Below, one piece after another: positions 42,129-53,371 of a DNA stretch of 64,000 bases (positions within the stretch are counted from its first letter, which is position 1; each line of letters starts with the position of its first letter). The DNA lies in the NCBI GenBank assembly GCA_003049465.1, contig PYSS01000052.1:186001-250000 (forward strand). The letters run 5' to 3'. The notes under the pieces were generated by a model. That model was not told the DNA's origin. It saw only the letters and a program-made list of their open reading frames with translations, and did no database searches. Source of the DNA: Magnaporthiopsis rhizophila (taxonomy: Eukaryota; Ascomycota; Sordariomycetes; Magnaporthales; Magnaporthaceae). The position numbers were made by a program, and so were the translations under genes.

Positions 42129-45014
42129 TCACCAGCCACCAAAGTTCGGCCCTCCATGGCCGTTTCCGTAGCCGCTTGACCCTCCGTGGTGCCCGTAATA
42201 GCTTTGCCCAGAGTACCCTGCTGACGGGTTGGGGCTGCCGTGCCCGTATCCCCCGTAGCTGCCCTCGTGGCGGCCGGGGTTGTACGTGCCGTAGGCAAGC
42301 GGATCCTCCTCTTGGATGCTCTGCTGCTGCTGCTGCTGCTGCGAGCCGTAGTATCCGCTGCTGCTCTGCTGGTACTCGCCGTAGCCGCCACCACCGTGCT
42401 GCTGCTGCTGTCCGTAGCTGCCGCCACCGCCATAACTGCCGCTATAATGCTGCTGTCCTCCATAGCTATTGTACGGCTGCTGTGGGCTGCCGTAGTCGCC
42501 GCCGCTGTAGCTGCTCTGCTGAGATTGTCCATACTCTACGTAGCCGCCGCCACGAGAGCTCGAACCATGGGCGTAGAAGCTGTCTGCGTGGCCACCGACT
42601 GGCTGATGCGGAGACGTAAGCCGGTGCGAAGACGTAGGCCGGTGCGAGGACGTGGGCCGGTGCGAGGACGTGGGCCGATGCGAGGATGTAGGTCGGTGAT
42701 GAGAAGAACTTGGTCGGGATGAAGACCCATACAAGTGTTCCGGGCGGCTGTCCGTCGACAAGTATTGGTCCTGCCTGCTGCTCGGCCGGTTACTGTACGA
42801 AGACGGGCCGCCGTGGCCATTGTGCCCGTAAGACGACGAGCCGTTGTGGTTGTGGTCGTGGCTGTGTCCGTCGCTGTCGTCGTTCCTGCGGCCGTGGTGG
42901 GACGGGTCCTTCTTGCCGTCACCCCCTAGGAAGCCGCCTATAATTGACCCAAGAACCCCACCGAGACCACCCTCGCTCTTAACATCATCTCCCTGCTGCT
43001 GTGGTATCAAGTCGCTGACGGCGCCCGTGACGCTGGCGACGATAGCGTTTGCCGCCGAAGTCGCGATTCTGTCCTCCCACGTCTCGTCCTTCTTCTTGCC
43101 GCTGTGTTGTGTCGCCTGCTCCAGCTTGCCGAGGCAGCCGTGCCCGTGGCCGCTGTCCCACTCGCCCTCCTTGTGGTTCTCGTGATTGCGCACGCCGTCC
43201 CGGCTGAGGCGGCGCCGGTAGTCGTCCTGCTTCTCGGGGTCCATCTCGTTCCACCAGGACTCGACGCAGCTGAAGAAGATGGTGCGGGCTTCGGCCGCGC
43301 CCGCGCCGCCCATGTCGCGCTGGCACGGGTGGTGGAAGACGCCCGAGATGATGCGGTCGAGCGTTCGCGTGATGTCGACGTCCTCGTTGTCGATGGCCTC
43401 CATCAGGTGCGGGACGGCCCATTTGACCATCTCGGCGGCCGTTTTGCCGGCAGGCTCGTTGAGCAGGTTGGTGAAGTGGTCCTTGGAGAGCATCGAATGC
43501 GTGGGGTTCGTCTCCTCGTCATTCTCGAACACGTTGTGCTGGTTGTGCTTGCTGCTTTCGATGATTCCCTCGGACCCAGCTCCCATTTCGTTCTGGATCT
43601 GTTTCAGCACGGGCACCACGAAGGGGGCTATCTGCGTGTGCACAAAGGCGTTGAGCTGGTCCTCGAGCTGCTCGATGATCTTGGGGATGACAGGGATGGT
43701 CGGCAGCGCATCCGAAATGGCCTTCATGATGCGGTCGTGCCACTCGATGATGGGGACGACCTGGCGGAAGATGTTGCCGACCCATATCGTCATCTCCTCA
43801 GGCTCGCGGTGCGGCCTGATGTCGAGCCCTTCCATCTGCGCGTTGGTGCAATTCTGCTGGATCTCGCTCATTTTGTCGCTCTGGTGCTCGCCGCCGAACA
43901 GGCCGTCGGGGATCATATCCAGCAAGGTGCGCAGCAGGCTCGTGTCCGACTTCTGATTCTGGTTGTCTTCCAGGTGCGCCTGCAGCTCCTGCATCTCGTT
44001 CTGCATCAGCTTGTCCGACACCTCGCCCGCGACCGAGTGCAGGAAGTCGACTTCGCCAAAGGTGCCGGTGACGACGGGGTAAACCCGACGGCGCGCGCCA
44101 GGGAGACGGAGACGCGTGTCTCGGCCGACGTGCGGGAACACATCGCGCTCTCCCATCTCGATCAGGGCCAGCTCCACGTAGTTGGAATGAGCAAAGAAAT
44201 CCTCGAGGCAGTGTAGCGCCGTGCCCATGAGTCGCAGGCACTCGTAAAGATCCTCCTCGTTGCCGTCCCGTCCGTGTCTGCGACCGCGCTCGATGCATTC
44301 GCCGAGGAGGTGCCGCAAGAGACTGGCAGAGTTGGCGATCCCGACACGCTCATTTCCGATGTAATTCTTCATTCCCGTCTCCTCGTCGATGGCGAGCTCT
44401 AGCTCCTCGTCAACAGGGCCCCGCAGCCCATGCCAGTACTGCTGCGCGTCCTCGCCGCCGCCGTACCCTTTGGGGTTATCGATATGCTCTTCGGGTCGAT
44501 AGCAGCCAAGGCGTTCGGGTGTGACCTCAAACTCCTTGGAGCCGAGGCCAAAGTTCATGAAGGCCAGGATCGCGCTTGGAGCGGATTAGTCTAATGAACA
44601 GCGAGTAGGTGGCCCAAAAGCTCAGGGAAACGTACACAACAAGCCTGATAGCCTCGTATGAAACGCTCTTGATAGTGCCTACGTCTACAGCTTGGGAGTA
44701 GTCCCGCAGCCAGTTGCCAAAATAGACCCTAGACACCATTAACTGTGCATACACCCTTGTTATGTTAGTCGTATGCTCCTGAAGCTGCTAACGAGGGCTG
44801 GGTCACACGCCTTGTTGAACTTCTTGCCCTTCTTGTTCAAGCTGCGCGCCATCAGAATGCCGAGGAGCGCATCTTCGATGTCGCCGTGCCGCCAGTTGAT
44901 ACCCTCGATGCTCGACTTGCTGCTGATGTTGCCCGCGCCGAACGCGAGCACGGGGCCGGCCAGGCAGATCACCAGGACCAAGCCGGCCAGCAGGAACCGC
45001 GTTCTGCCGTCCAT
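42129..45014 (-). CDS. het-c: HET-C heterokaryon incompatibility protein
   Basis: Three exons, 45014-44809, 44755-44636 and 44574-42129, encode 923 residues. Both joins restore conserved sequence (NKA + VYAQLMVSRVYFGNWLRDYSQ; RLVV + AILAFMNFGLGSKEFEVTPERLG). The signal peptide is RFLLAGLVLVICLAGPVLAFG. The HET-C domain follows, with CYRPEEHIDNPKGY, HCLEDFFAHSNYVELALIE and the variable middle region where Neurospora alleles differ. Residues about 480-600 carry a charged segment and GGVLGSIIGGFLGGDGKKD. The tail of about 300 residues is low-complexity: His/Ser/Gly-rich, then tandem SSHRPT hexapeptides, then SYGG/QQQ/GYG repeats, as is characteristic of HET-C. In Neurospora, hyphae with different het-c alleles die after fusion. 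The gene converges with the P450, 167 bp apart. It looks fully intact. Confidence 0.95.
42611..42700 (-). repeat. Tandem 18-bp coding repeat in het-c
   Basis: Five consecutive 18-bp units (consensus on the plus strand GGACGTGGGCCGGTGCGA) encode SSHRPT hexapeptides, with the first and last copies diverged. Copy number of such repeats commonly varies between strains. Confidence 0.8.
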
Positions 45015-46500
45015 AATGAGGGGAGGAGGGCTTTTTTTGTGATGCCGCTCGAGTAGGTAGTGTTTCGTCGTTGTTTAGAATCGGCTTGAAGTCGAAATCG
45101 GGGTGGAGGGGGAGGAAATATTTCTTGCACACGGGACCGATCTTTTGAAACGATATGTCCTCCAAGTTTTCAGCCCTCGTGGTGGAGAAAAGAGTCCAAA
45201 GATTCCTTCTGATTTCGGGCCGGCCCAGGAACTCCAAGAAAGGAGGGGAAAAGCTGGTGGGCTTCAGCGTCATTTTGCGAAGCAGAACGTAAAGCCAAGG
45301 TGGCCAAGACGCGTAGGGCCCACCAATTGGAAGAAGCGAGGCTATCGATTTGCTGCCCGGCGCCGAGCTCCCCGCCGACAGCGGGTGTCCGGCACGGGCA
45401 CAACTCATTGAAGCGAGCACAAAGGCGCGACGCGGCTCATGCCCCGCAGCCCCTCGATCGAGCCATCCAGCCTTGCACATAGAGCTTGTAGACCTGAGCG
45501 CTGCTCGGAATGGGCGACCCGGACCAGAATCGGGCGGTGTGAGGGGCTTCCTCATGTCGCCAAGCCGGCGATGTGACAGGAAAGTGGTCAATTTGTGAGT
45601 ATGCGACTGAGAGTCAAGTCTTTCTCTTTGGAGCGGAACAATGAGGGACGTCCACTTTGACTTTCCACGTGCTCGTGCCGTGCAATAATTGATCTCAACT
45701 TCCAGCCTGGTTGGAGCCAGTATTAGCGAGCCGTTTTCAGGTCAATGCAAAACCCCAAAAATTGGCCGACCAGCAATCTTTCATCCTTATCCAAAGCGAG
45801 ATCGTGATGTTCGTCACGGCGATTGGTTTTCTCCGAAGGAACCCTCTCCTAATTAATTCGGGCTAGTTTTACCAGGATACCTGTGCCTTCCTGTTTCGCC
45901 GCCTAAAGCAACACCAACGCTTGCCAAGTCTTCTTCACCTTTGGCCATTAGTTAGCAGACCTCGTCGTGAACCAGCCACAATCTTCAGTATTCACCACCC
46001 ACATTTCCACTATCGTAGTATGTAGCAGGTACGCTCGAGGCAACTTGAACTGGTGCCGTGTACATCCAAATTAACTGAGGTTCAGGTTGCTCCCGGTACC
46101 ATCCAAAGATCCAGTGTGGTTTCTAGCTAGGTGGGCGCCTTGGACATCTCGGCAGTGATAGTTACCACAGTGTTAAGCAGCAATTAGTTGGTTATCCCAG
46201 ACCAAATGGGAATATAGGCAGAGGGGCATAGGGAGGAGTGCAGCAGCAGGTTAGGGCTTAATCGTTACACGAAGATTGGGCCCATTCGCGCTATTCGTCG
46301 TATACTATTTCCGAGCGACCAGAGCCACTCGGAAAACGGAAATGGATGTATCATTATCATAAAGTCCAACCTGTCCAGGCATATCCCGGTCCTTTACAAC
46401 TTATTTGAGAATATTCCTTCGAACAAGCTCGTTCTGCGTAAACAAAATAAGGAGCCCCCAGTCCAGAGCTTCTCAGATACATGCTCTCCCCTGTAATCCA
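45015..46500. other. Gene-poor stretch, 1.5 kb
   Basis: It begins with the het-c upstream region. From about 45600 to 46400 base composition is more AT-rich, and no frame above 60 codons with any support is present. No gene or transposon signature is seen. Confidence 0.55.
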
Positions 46501-46794
46501 TCACGTGGACACCCGGAACGGCGTCCCATCCTTGGCGCGGCAAGTGGTGGGGTTGGCGTCGCACCTGGAGCCGAGACCGCAGTCGCGGACGACGCGCCAC
46601 GTGTTCTCGTTGGTGCACACCTCCCAGACGCACTTGGTGGTGACACCAACGGGCACCGTAACGCCGCGGAACTCATCAAGGCGGCAGCCCTGGCGAGCCT
46701 CCAAGGTTCCCTCGGCCGCGAGGCTGTTCCCGGCGGGGAAGGCGACGGCGACGGCGGCCAGGGAGGCGAGGATCAGACCGATATTGAACTGCAT
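46501..46794 (-). CDS. Small secreted cysteine-rich protein, 97 residues
   Basis: A single exon. MQFNIGLILASLAAVAVAFPAG is a strong signal peptide, cut near AFP. A short linker (NSLAAEGTLEARQ) precedes a compact domain with six cysteines: C-x17-C-x4-C-x11-C-x5-C-x6-C, enough for three disulfides. Sequence between the cysteines is beta-like (RGVTVPVGVTTKCVWEVC, TWRVVRDCG). The protein ends at PFRVST. No family is recognised. The start is the first Met giving a signal peptide; the frame upstream is open but encodes no better start. It has the size and layout of a secreted antimicrobial or effector protein. It is unrelated in cysteine spacing to the 112-residue protein at 9722. Confidence 0.8.
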   Translation of the reverse strand: MQFNIGLILASLAAVAVAFPAGNSLAAEGTLEARQGCRLDEFRGVTVPVGVTTKCVWEVCTNENTWRVVRDCGLGSRCDANPTTCRAKDGTPFRVST

Positions 46795-48928
46795 CTTGTC
46801 TTGTTTGCTTTGGCTGGAAACTTTGTTAGCCAGGCATCGTCCAACCTCTTGCTTGTATCTCACTTCTCCTTCTGGTAGTGGCGCACTTACTAACTATGCT
46901 TCGATGGAAAGCTCGGAAGAATGCAGTGGAGGGAGGGAGTGGTTTTGACTGGGATGAGACCAAGGCTTGCGGGGATCAAGTTTCGACCGCGGCTGGGCTG
47001 TGGAAGTGCTGGTTGGCCTGGATAGTAGTGCTTCTCCTGTCCCCTATGGCAGAGGCATGAGCTGGCTTTTATACTTGAGATGAAGCCTGGCCAGAGGTCA
47101 GTGACACGTTTCTTGAGCCTCCAGTCCGCCTCTTCTGGAAGGTTGCATTCTCATCGCGGATAGCTCCCTCATCACCTAGGTATGTGTGTGGTTGTTTGTC
47201 CGCCAGCCTGACCCTTCCCAGCCCCTGCGCTGCTAACCGAGTATCTTGGCTAAGCATTTTAAAGGACTCCCGTATTAACCGCGAATAAGTCTTGCGCTGT
47301 TGGCGCTCATGACGCAGAATTAACATTGGGGTAAACCCCACAGGGCAATGAGGCCGTAGTTCCATGCAGAGAATCCGACCGGGATCTTTTCCAAAGATAA
47401 TGCGCATTGGGTGCTCGAGGCGGGTTCGGGAGATGCAGCCGAAGTGGAGAGTTCCACCGGCGAGCGTCAGCGGATCGCGTGAGAGAGGACTTCAATACCC
47501 GTGCCCCAGAGGGGGTGTTCAGGCGTGAGTTTTTGTTGGCAGGAAGGGCCACCGTTTAATGTATGGTTTTATATATTGGGCGCTGCTAGCCTTGCACGCA
47601 TGAGTGCAAGTCAAAGTCCTGGCACCCTGGTCATACGCGGTGAAGATACATGGCCTAGGACACGGAAGCATCCAGGTGGCCTGTAGCCTGCCTGACCTGG
47701 CGAGGTGACGTGGAGTATTGGGGACCTCGCAGCTTATATTGAACCGTTGGCCAAGAGGGTAAGGCTCTTCATATTGGCGTCTCGTGCTGACACCCCCAAA
47801 TTATCTGTTCATGCGCGGCGCAATAAATTATTGAGGAAAGTTGCTTCAAGCACATGGGCGTGGCCAAAGAGACACCCCGCCGTACCGGCGCAAGCGAGGG
47901 GCCTTCTACAGGCACCGCGGATGCCGGCTCCCGGGACCAGCGAGGCGGAAAGATACTGAATGGATGGCATCTGCCTCCGGACGTGTTGCCATAACTAAGA
48001 TTTGCATGACCTTGGGATCACTACAGACTAGGTATTGTTCGTGGCTATGACCATTGTCCCCTGGTGGGTGCAGCGCCGTGGGAGACGGTGATTGGATGTC
48101 TAAATCGGGGGCGAAGACAAGGTGACGGGTAGCGATCGCAGCAGAAGGGCGCTATATCTGTCTCTCCCTCCTAGATGGTGCAGAGCCGACCTGCGGCAGC
48201 ATGGAAAGTGGATCAACGGAGATTGGGCGCTGCCAAGGCTGCTGTTAGTTCTGTGATCTTGATCACGGCATGCAGCTCGCGAACATGCCAAGGGCGGGCG
48301 GGGGCGACGGCAATGGCAGAAGCTGCAAGGGTCAGCCTCCAGCCATTGAAGCTCCACTGCCCCCGCGCTTAGAAAGAAACCCATGTAAATTGATGACGCA
48401 TGCAAGTCCCCAAGGCCTCGGTGATATTCCAGCGCATCAACCCTGTCATAAGAGGCTTGACGCCGGCCTGCTCCGACTTGGTCCGCCCGGGGATTTGCCA
48501 TTATCTGGCCACCCACCACACGTGGACTGTAGGGAAAATTCGATGGACTTCTCGCCGGCATACTCGATACACCAGCGAAGCCCCTGTCTGCAATGTTTGG
48601 TCAGTTATGGGGTTCTAAAGCGCCAGTGCAACCTCAAATCCTCATCGACCTCGTTCGCCGTCTCGAGCGACCATTGTGCTAGGTCCAATGTCGCTCCTGA
48701 TAACAGTATACTTATTTCCGCTGCCGTCTATTGAATATATTTGACCCTGCCAATGCTTTGTGCCCAGCGTCTCCTCCAAAACACCCAAGCAAAACCCTAC
48801 CTATCAAAATACCAGTTCAGCCTCGACCCCGTGCTACCACACCACGAGACTCTCGTGTGACCCATTGGCGCAAGTGGCCCATACACGACAAACTGAGCCG
48901 CATCCGGAAAGTCGACCACACACTTCCT
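46795..48928. other. Gene-poor stretch, 2.1 kb
   Basis: Upstream region of the small secreted protein, then sequence with only short chance frames. No tRNA, repeat or gene could be supported. Confidence 0.5.
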
Positions 48929-49832
48929 TCACTTCTTGGGCTCCTTGGACTTCTTGAACTTCTTGGGCGGCTCCGGCCAGCCGCTGGGATGAGTCCTCTC
49001 CCACTCCACGCGCAGTTTCCGCGACGTATCCTTCCCACGTATATTCCGCATTTCCCTCAAATGCTGCAGGAACAGCGACGAGATGCGGAACTCGCAGTGC
49101 TCGACGACCAGGGGCCAGTTGGGCAGCTCAGGAGCCGCGGCATCCGACGCTGAGGCATCCGCCCTGCCCTTGCCCTTGCCCGGCTGGGGCTTGGCCTTTT
49201 GCCACCCGCGGCGTCTCTTGTCGCCTTCGCTGAGGCCGCCGCCGCCGCCGCTACCACTGCCACCGGGTTGGGCAGAAGACTGAGAAGGGGCAGCGTCGAG
49301 GTCGTGCGGGAGGCCGTGCCACTGCAGAAGCTCGGCGAGGCTTTGGGCCTTGTTCGCGTCGGTGCAGTACACAAAGACGCTGCCTGGCGCGCCGCGAGCG
49401 AAGTAGAGGATCCCGAAATCGGAGCCCGTGTTGCCCGTCAGCTTCCGGGCCGCCTTGAGGATGATTTCCGGGGGTGTGTTGAGAGGGAGGTTCTGCACCA
49501 GCACCACGACGCGCTCGACGTAGTCAGTGTCTGGTTCGCCGCCCATCTCCGCCGGCGGCCACATGCACTCGCTAGTGCCGTGCGCGTAACCCCACTCGGC
49601 TTCGAATGGCGGGAGGGGGATCTGGTTGTTGGTTTTGCGTCAGCTTTGTTCATTTTTTTTTTTTTTTTTTTTTTTTTTGGTTGGAGCTCGGGGGTTTCAG
49701 GGTCTCAAAGGCCCCAGAGGCGGGTCTTGGCGTAAATACCGTGGTTTCCAGCGCGTTCCGAGCCTGTTGGGTATTGTGATCTTGCTGGTTAAAGGCATGG
49801 TCGAACTGCCTTAGGTCGTATGGTGTGCCCAT
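48929..49832 (-). CDS. Conserved-looking protein of unknown function
   Basis: Two exons, 49832-49740 and 49621-48929, encode 261 residues. The intron (GTATTT donor, ACCAG acceptor) joins NALETT to IPLPPFEAEWGYAHGTSECMW in phase and contains a 26-base homopolymer. The first exon reads MGTPYDLRQFDHAFNQQ; the frame is open for about 15 codons upstream, so an additional 5' exon is possible. The core YVERVVVLVQNLPLNTPPEIILKAARKL, then GILYFARGAPGSVFVYCTDANKAQSLAELLQ, looks like an alternating alpha/beta fold. A Gly-rich, basic linker (SGSGGGGG, RRGWQKAKPQPGKGKG) follows. The C-terminal segment WPLVVEHCEFRISSLFLQHLREM is followed by a Lys-rich tail (KKFKKSKEPKK) that may be nuclear or nucleolar. 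I recognise no domain. Confidence 0.72.
49653..49678. repeat. 26-base T run in an intron
   Basis: Uninterrupted T on the plus strand, so A on the coding strand of the gene at 48929-49832. It lies inside that gene's intron. Confidence 0.85.
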
Positions 49833-51475
49833 GGCGAGGAATACGGTCGGTCCCTGGTATCTTAATGCCAAGAGTCCGTCTTCCAGTATGCTGCAGGCAC
49901 GCCGCGGAGAATTGAGTTGTCACTTCTCAGGGTCTGCAAGGGAGTTTTGACATAAGATGCGTGCAAACGCCGGCTTGGCTCTAAGGTCCTGGAGACGCTA
50001 TGATCGAGAAGTCCTGCCGCATATCCAGCGAGGCAAACACCGGCGCCTTATATAGACAAACATGATCGCTCGTTCACTAGTCACTCGTCAATCAAGAAGA
50101 AAATCCAACCAGACGCCGTCGAAGGCCCCTCGGGGACAATTTGGGAATTCCCCGGACGGTGACGTTCGCCCACCACAGCGTAGCTAGCTTCACCAAGGCT
50201 CCACAGACAATTTATTTCCGACTTCAAATATCAGACTGCAGGGCCGTACCTTTGAGGACGGGAATGCCAGTGAGAATCATCCAAAAGCGTCTCAACCCGG
50301 CGCCAGTCGGATCGTCTGCCGCTTTCACCGTGGCTTTGTTCACTCATAGCCTTGGCTCGAAAACAATGCTCCTTTGTGCCAGCACACATGGGAATACCAA
50401 AATGCAGCGTCCCATTCCATGCTGGAAATGGGGTCACAAGACTAGAGCGGGGAGAGTGCGTGACGGGCCTTTGACGCCGGGGCCCGACACCCCGGGGGCG
50501 GATAAGGAAACTTTCCGTCCGAGTGTTTGTTGGTGCATCTTGTCCGACCTGCTCTACTTCAGCGATCTCGCTTTCGCCAACGCCCTGCTATTACTTGCGC
50601 GCGTCTGGATGACGATGGCATGCCCAAGAGCGCGAATGGAGGTAACATGCTGCTCAGATAGGGATAAAGGATACCGAAGACCAAAATTTATCTTGAGCCG
50701 CGACGCTTCACTAATAATGAGCGGTTATGCTTTGACGTTGGGGACGTTTCCCCAGACTGCCGTTGCGCTGCTGAGTTTGAGTAACATTGCCCGTCAGCCT
50801 GCCTGGCGCTAGAATATGCTAGACACTTCCGGAACAGCACACCGGGATCACTACATGACCGCCGGGTGCTGATACTGAAACAGGACGGCTGCGGTTTCCC
50901 GTGGGCCGTCATTGCCCATGAATAGCTGTCCACGTAGCCCAGGAAAAAACAGATATAGCAAAAAAAGTAAACCTGGCTACATAAAATGTTATAAAAAAAA
51001 GGGAAAATAGGAAAAGAAATAGGAAAGGAAATGCTTTTTAAAAAGGGAGATTGTTTATTGCTGCCCAGGTACCTGGGAGTGGTCTCAGTGTATCCCTTTT
51101 TTTTTCCGGTCTGCGTGCTGTCCCATGAGCGCCCGTGGGGTTACCGTCTTCGTTTGCAATCTCCTGGGCTCTAACCGGCCCGCCGGACGCCATTTCCCGA
51201 AAACTCGTGTGGGCGGGGCCGCCCGTATCCGATACCGCCGGCATCTACCCGTCTCCGCCACGCAGTCACGCTCTATGCCGAGATGATAGCATTAACCGGC
51301 CTAGGCCTCGGCGGCCTGCGTGTCGTGCAGGTCTGCATTGTCACCGGGACAAATCTCGCTCCCAACACCGGCCAACGGCTTCGCAGAAGGGAGGGAGGGC
51401 GGCGTCGGTATAATCCATCCCCTCTAGTCTCTACTGAACAAACAATGGGTGCCCAACTATCAGCCTGGCTGGCTG
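49833..51475. other. Gene-poor stretch, 1.6 kb
   Basis: A plus-strand frame of 223 codons (50141-50812) is open but has no start context, motif or codon pattern to support it. An A-rich patch lies at about 50940-51050. No supported gene. Confidence 0.5.
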
Positions 51476-53371
51476 CTATTTGATATCCGCATTGACTTGG
51501 ACTGTATAACAAAGGTGTTGTTGAGTGGACGGCTTTAGTCCGAGTCCGTCGGGTTCGGGAATAGCGTAATGCATCGGCCTCACAGTCTCAGGCACCGACA
51601 CTGTTCCGCGCACTCCAGCCCACGACGCCGCGTGCCGGCTTGTACTTGCGGACGGGCGTGAAGAATATCGCGGGATGTCGGCCACGTACACGGAATGCTG
51701 CACCCCAAACCCGGGAAAATCATATTTGAGTAGTGACTGTGCCTCGTTGAGACTGATGGCCGGCGACCTGAGGATCCTGAGCTCTGCGCGGTTCTCTGCC
51801 CAGTACATCGCGAAGCTGAGGTCCCGGTCGGGCTGGCGGCAGTGTATGGAGCACTTGACAAGCGGGTCCGTGGCGCTGCCTATCGAAGGCTCGAGCCAGA
51901 ATGCCACTAGGAGATAAACGCATGGAACCATCTGGCGGTGCGTCGCCCCGCCACTGTCGACCCTTTGCGGGGGTAAGTAGGACTTGTTCTTACCGATGTG
52001 ATGGCAGATTTGGATGAGGCTGAAGCCCAAAAACCGTGCCGCCAGGCGGAAGCGACATTGTCGGCCGCTCGCTACGCGCTGCAGGTCCCAATGGCGGTGC
52101 GGGAAGTTTGCGATCACCTCCAGCCGAACGTCAGGCGAGCCGGACCGGAGATCCATCAACAAGTATCCCGTCGGGCAAAGCTGTTGCGCCGTGACTGCCA
52201 GGAACATATCCATGGTGGGAGTGATCAGATTGAAGGGTAACCTCGCTGCTGTCACAAAGCCGTCGCATTGGACCCGGCAGAGGTGTGCTCCGTCGCCTTG
52301 TTTTCTCATGATGAGCAAGATATCGGCATCGTGCAGTGCGGGGTCACGGCAATAAAGTCGTAAGCGATATAGCTGCTCTTTAGCGTACTTGACACAGCTT
52401 TGGGGGTTGGGAGAGGCGTTGGCAGAATCATATTGTTCTTCGGCCGACATGTGTCGTTTGTTGGCAAAAGGCATCAGACACAGTTCGGTATCTACAGTAG
52501 TCTTGATCCGCAAACCCCGGTTGGTGATGCTGAAGGGGCCTGCAAAGGTTTCTCCGTCACTGAAGACGAGGTTGCTGCAGGCCCTGAACACGTCGGGAGA
52601 CTTGGCGAAGACGCCGTGCTCTGTATACCGGTCGAGGGACTGGTCGATCCAAGCGAAGATGGATAGATCATTCGTGTCCTTGATGATTTCCTCCTGCAGA
52701 CGGAGAAAGGCCTTTTTACCCATGCCGTAGAGCATGGGCATGTTGACCCCAAACAGACCCAAAAGACAGTAGGCAACATCCTCGGGCCTTCTTGTTACTC
52801 GGCCGGCAGCCCAGGACATGCGCTGGGCGACGCAGCGAGTGAAGGTGGCCTCTCTGTCCTCGAGAACGACGGTAGGAATGCGAGTTATATCGTGGATGTA
52901 ACGGAGCAGCGATCTTTTGGTGCCCATGGCTTGCCACCCGGCCTGGTAGAACTGCACTTCATCTGGCGCAATGAGCTCTTGCAGCGTCCACCCACGGGTG
53001 AACCACCTGCAGGCGGCGAATTCGGCCTCGATAAAAATGTCGCTGTGGTAGTCGTTGAGATACGCGAAACATTTGCCGGATTCCGCGTACAACGAAAACA
53101 TGGGGTTAATAGCCTCTGACAGCTCGGCGCTGGACGACTTGTCTATGCAGCATGTATCGACCCACGCAAGACGGTAACCCTCGAGCCGGGCCAAGAGACA
53201 GGTTTTGGCGATTTTGTCGAACCCGGCTTTGAGCTTCGCCGTCTCAAGATCGGCCATGTCTTGGAAGGTAACCTCGCCATCACCCCAGGTATGGGAAAGC
53301 ACGGCATAGGACTTGGGCTCCGGAACGTCGACTTCCTCGAAGCCGAGAGTCTCCGTATTGAGAAATCTCAT
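51476..53371 (-). CDS. HET-domain protein (vegetative incompatibility family), intronless
   Basis: A single exon of 631 residues. The start is MRFLNTETLGFEEVDVP, the usual opening of this group; the frame is open for 97 codons upstream but that part is hydrophobic/Pro-rich and atypical. The HET domain occupies about residues 20-200, with its three blocks clear: YAVLSHTWGDGEVTF, LAWVDTCCIDKSSS and FTRGWTLQELIAP. Conserved downstream features are RMSWAAGRVTRRPEDVAYCLLGLFGVNMPMLYG and AFLRLQEEIIKDTNDLSIFAW, typical of HET proteins related to Podospora HET-D/E. The C-terminal 400 residues have no NACHT or WD40 repeats, so it is a HET domain with a uniquely diverged tail. HET domains trigger cell death after fusion of incompatible hyphae. 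Its partner is unknown. Confidence 0.92.
   Translation of the reverse strand: MRFLNTETLGFEEVDVPEPKSYAVLSHTWGDGEVTFQDMADLETAKLKAGFDKIAKTCLLARLEGYRLAWVDTCCIDKSSSAELSEAINPMFSLYAESGKCFAYLNDYHSDIFIEAEFAACRWFTRGWTLQELIAPDEVQFYQAGWQAMGTKRSLLRYIHDITRIPTVVLEDREATFTRCVAQRMSWAAGRVTRRPEDVAYCLLGLFGVNMPMLYGMGKKAFLRLQEEIIKDTNDLSIFAWIDQSLDRYTEHGVFAKSPDVFRACSNLVFSDGETFAGPFSITNRGLRIKTTVDTELCLMPFANKRHMSAEEQYDSANASPNPQSCVKYAKEQLYRLRLYCRDPALHDADILLIMRKQGDGAHLCRVQCDGFVTAARLPFNLITPTMDMFLAVTAQQLCPTGYLLMDLRSGSPDVRLEVIANFPHRHWDLQRVASGRQCRFRLAARFLGFSLIQICHHIGKNKSYLPPQRVDSGGATHRQMVPCVYLLVAFWLEPSIGSATDPLVKCSIHCRQPDRDLSFAMYWAENRAELRILRSPAISLNEAQSLLKYDFPGFGVQHSVYVADIPRYSSRPSASTSRHAASWAGVRGTVSVPETVRPMHYAIPEPDGLGLKPSTQQHLCYTVQVNADIK

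Noticed and set aside
43104..44216. 370-codon plus-strand frame
   Set aside because: Antisense of het-c; no family resemblance and no splice logic.
50141..50812. 223-codon plus-strand frame
   Set aside because: It was considered a gene because of its length, but it lacks any motif, signal peptide, splice partner or neighbour-like codon use.
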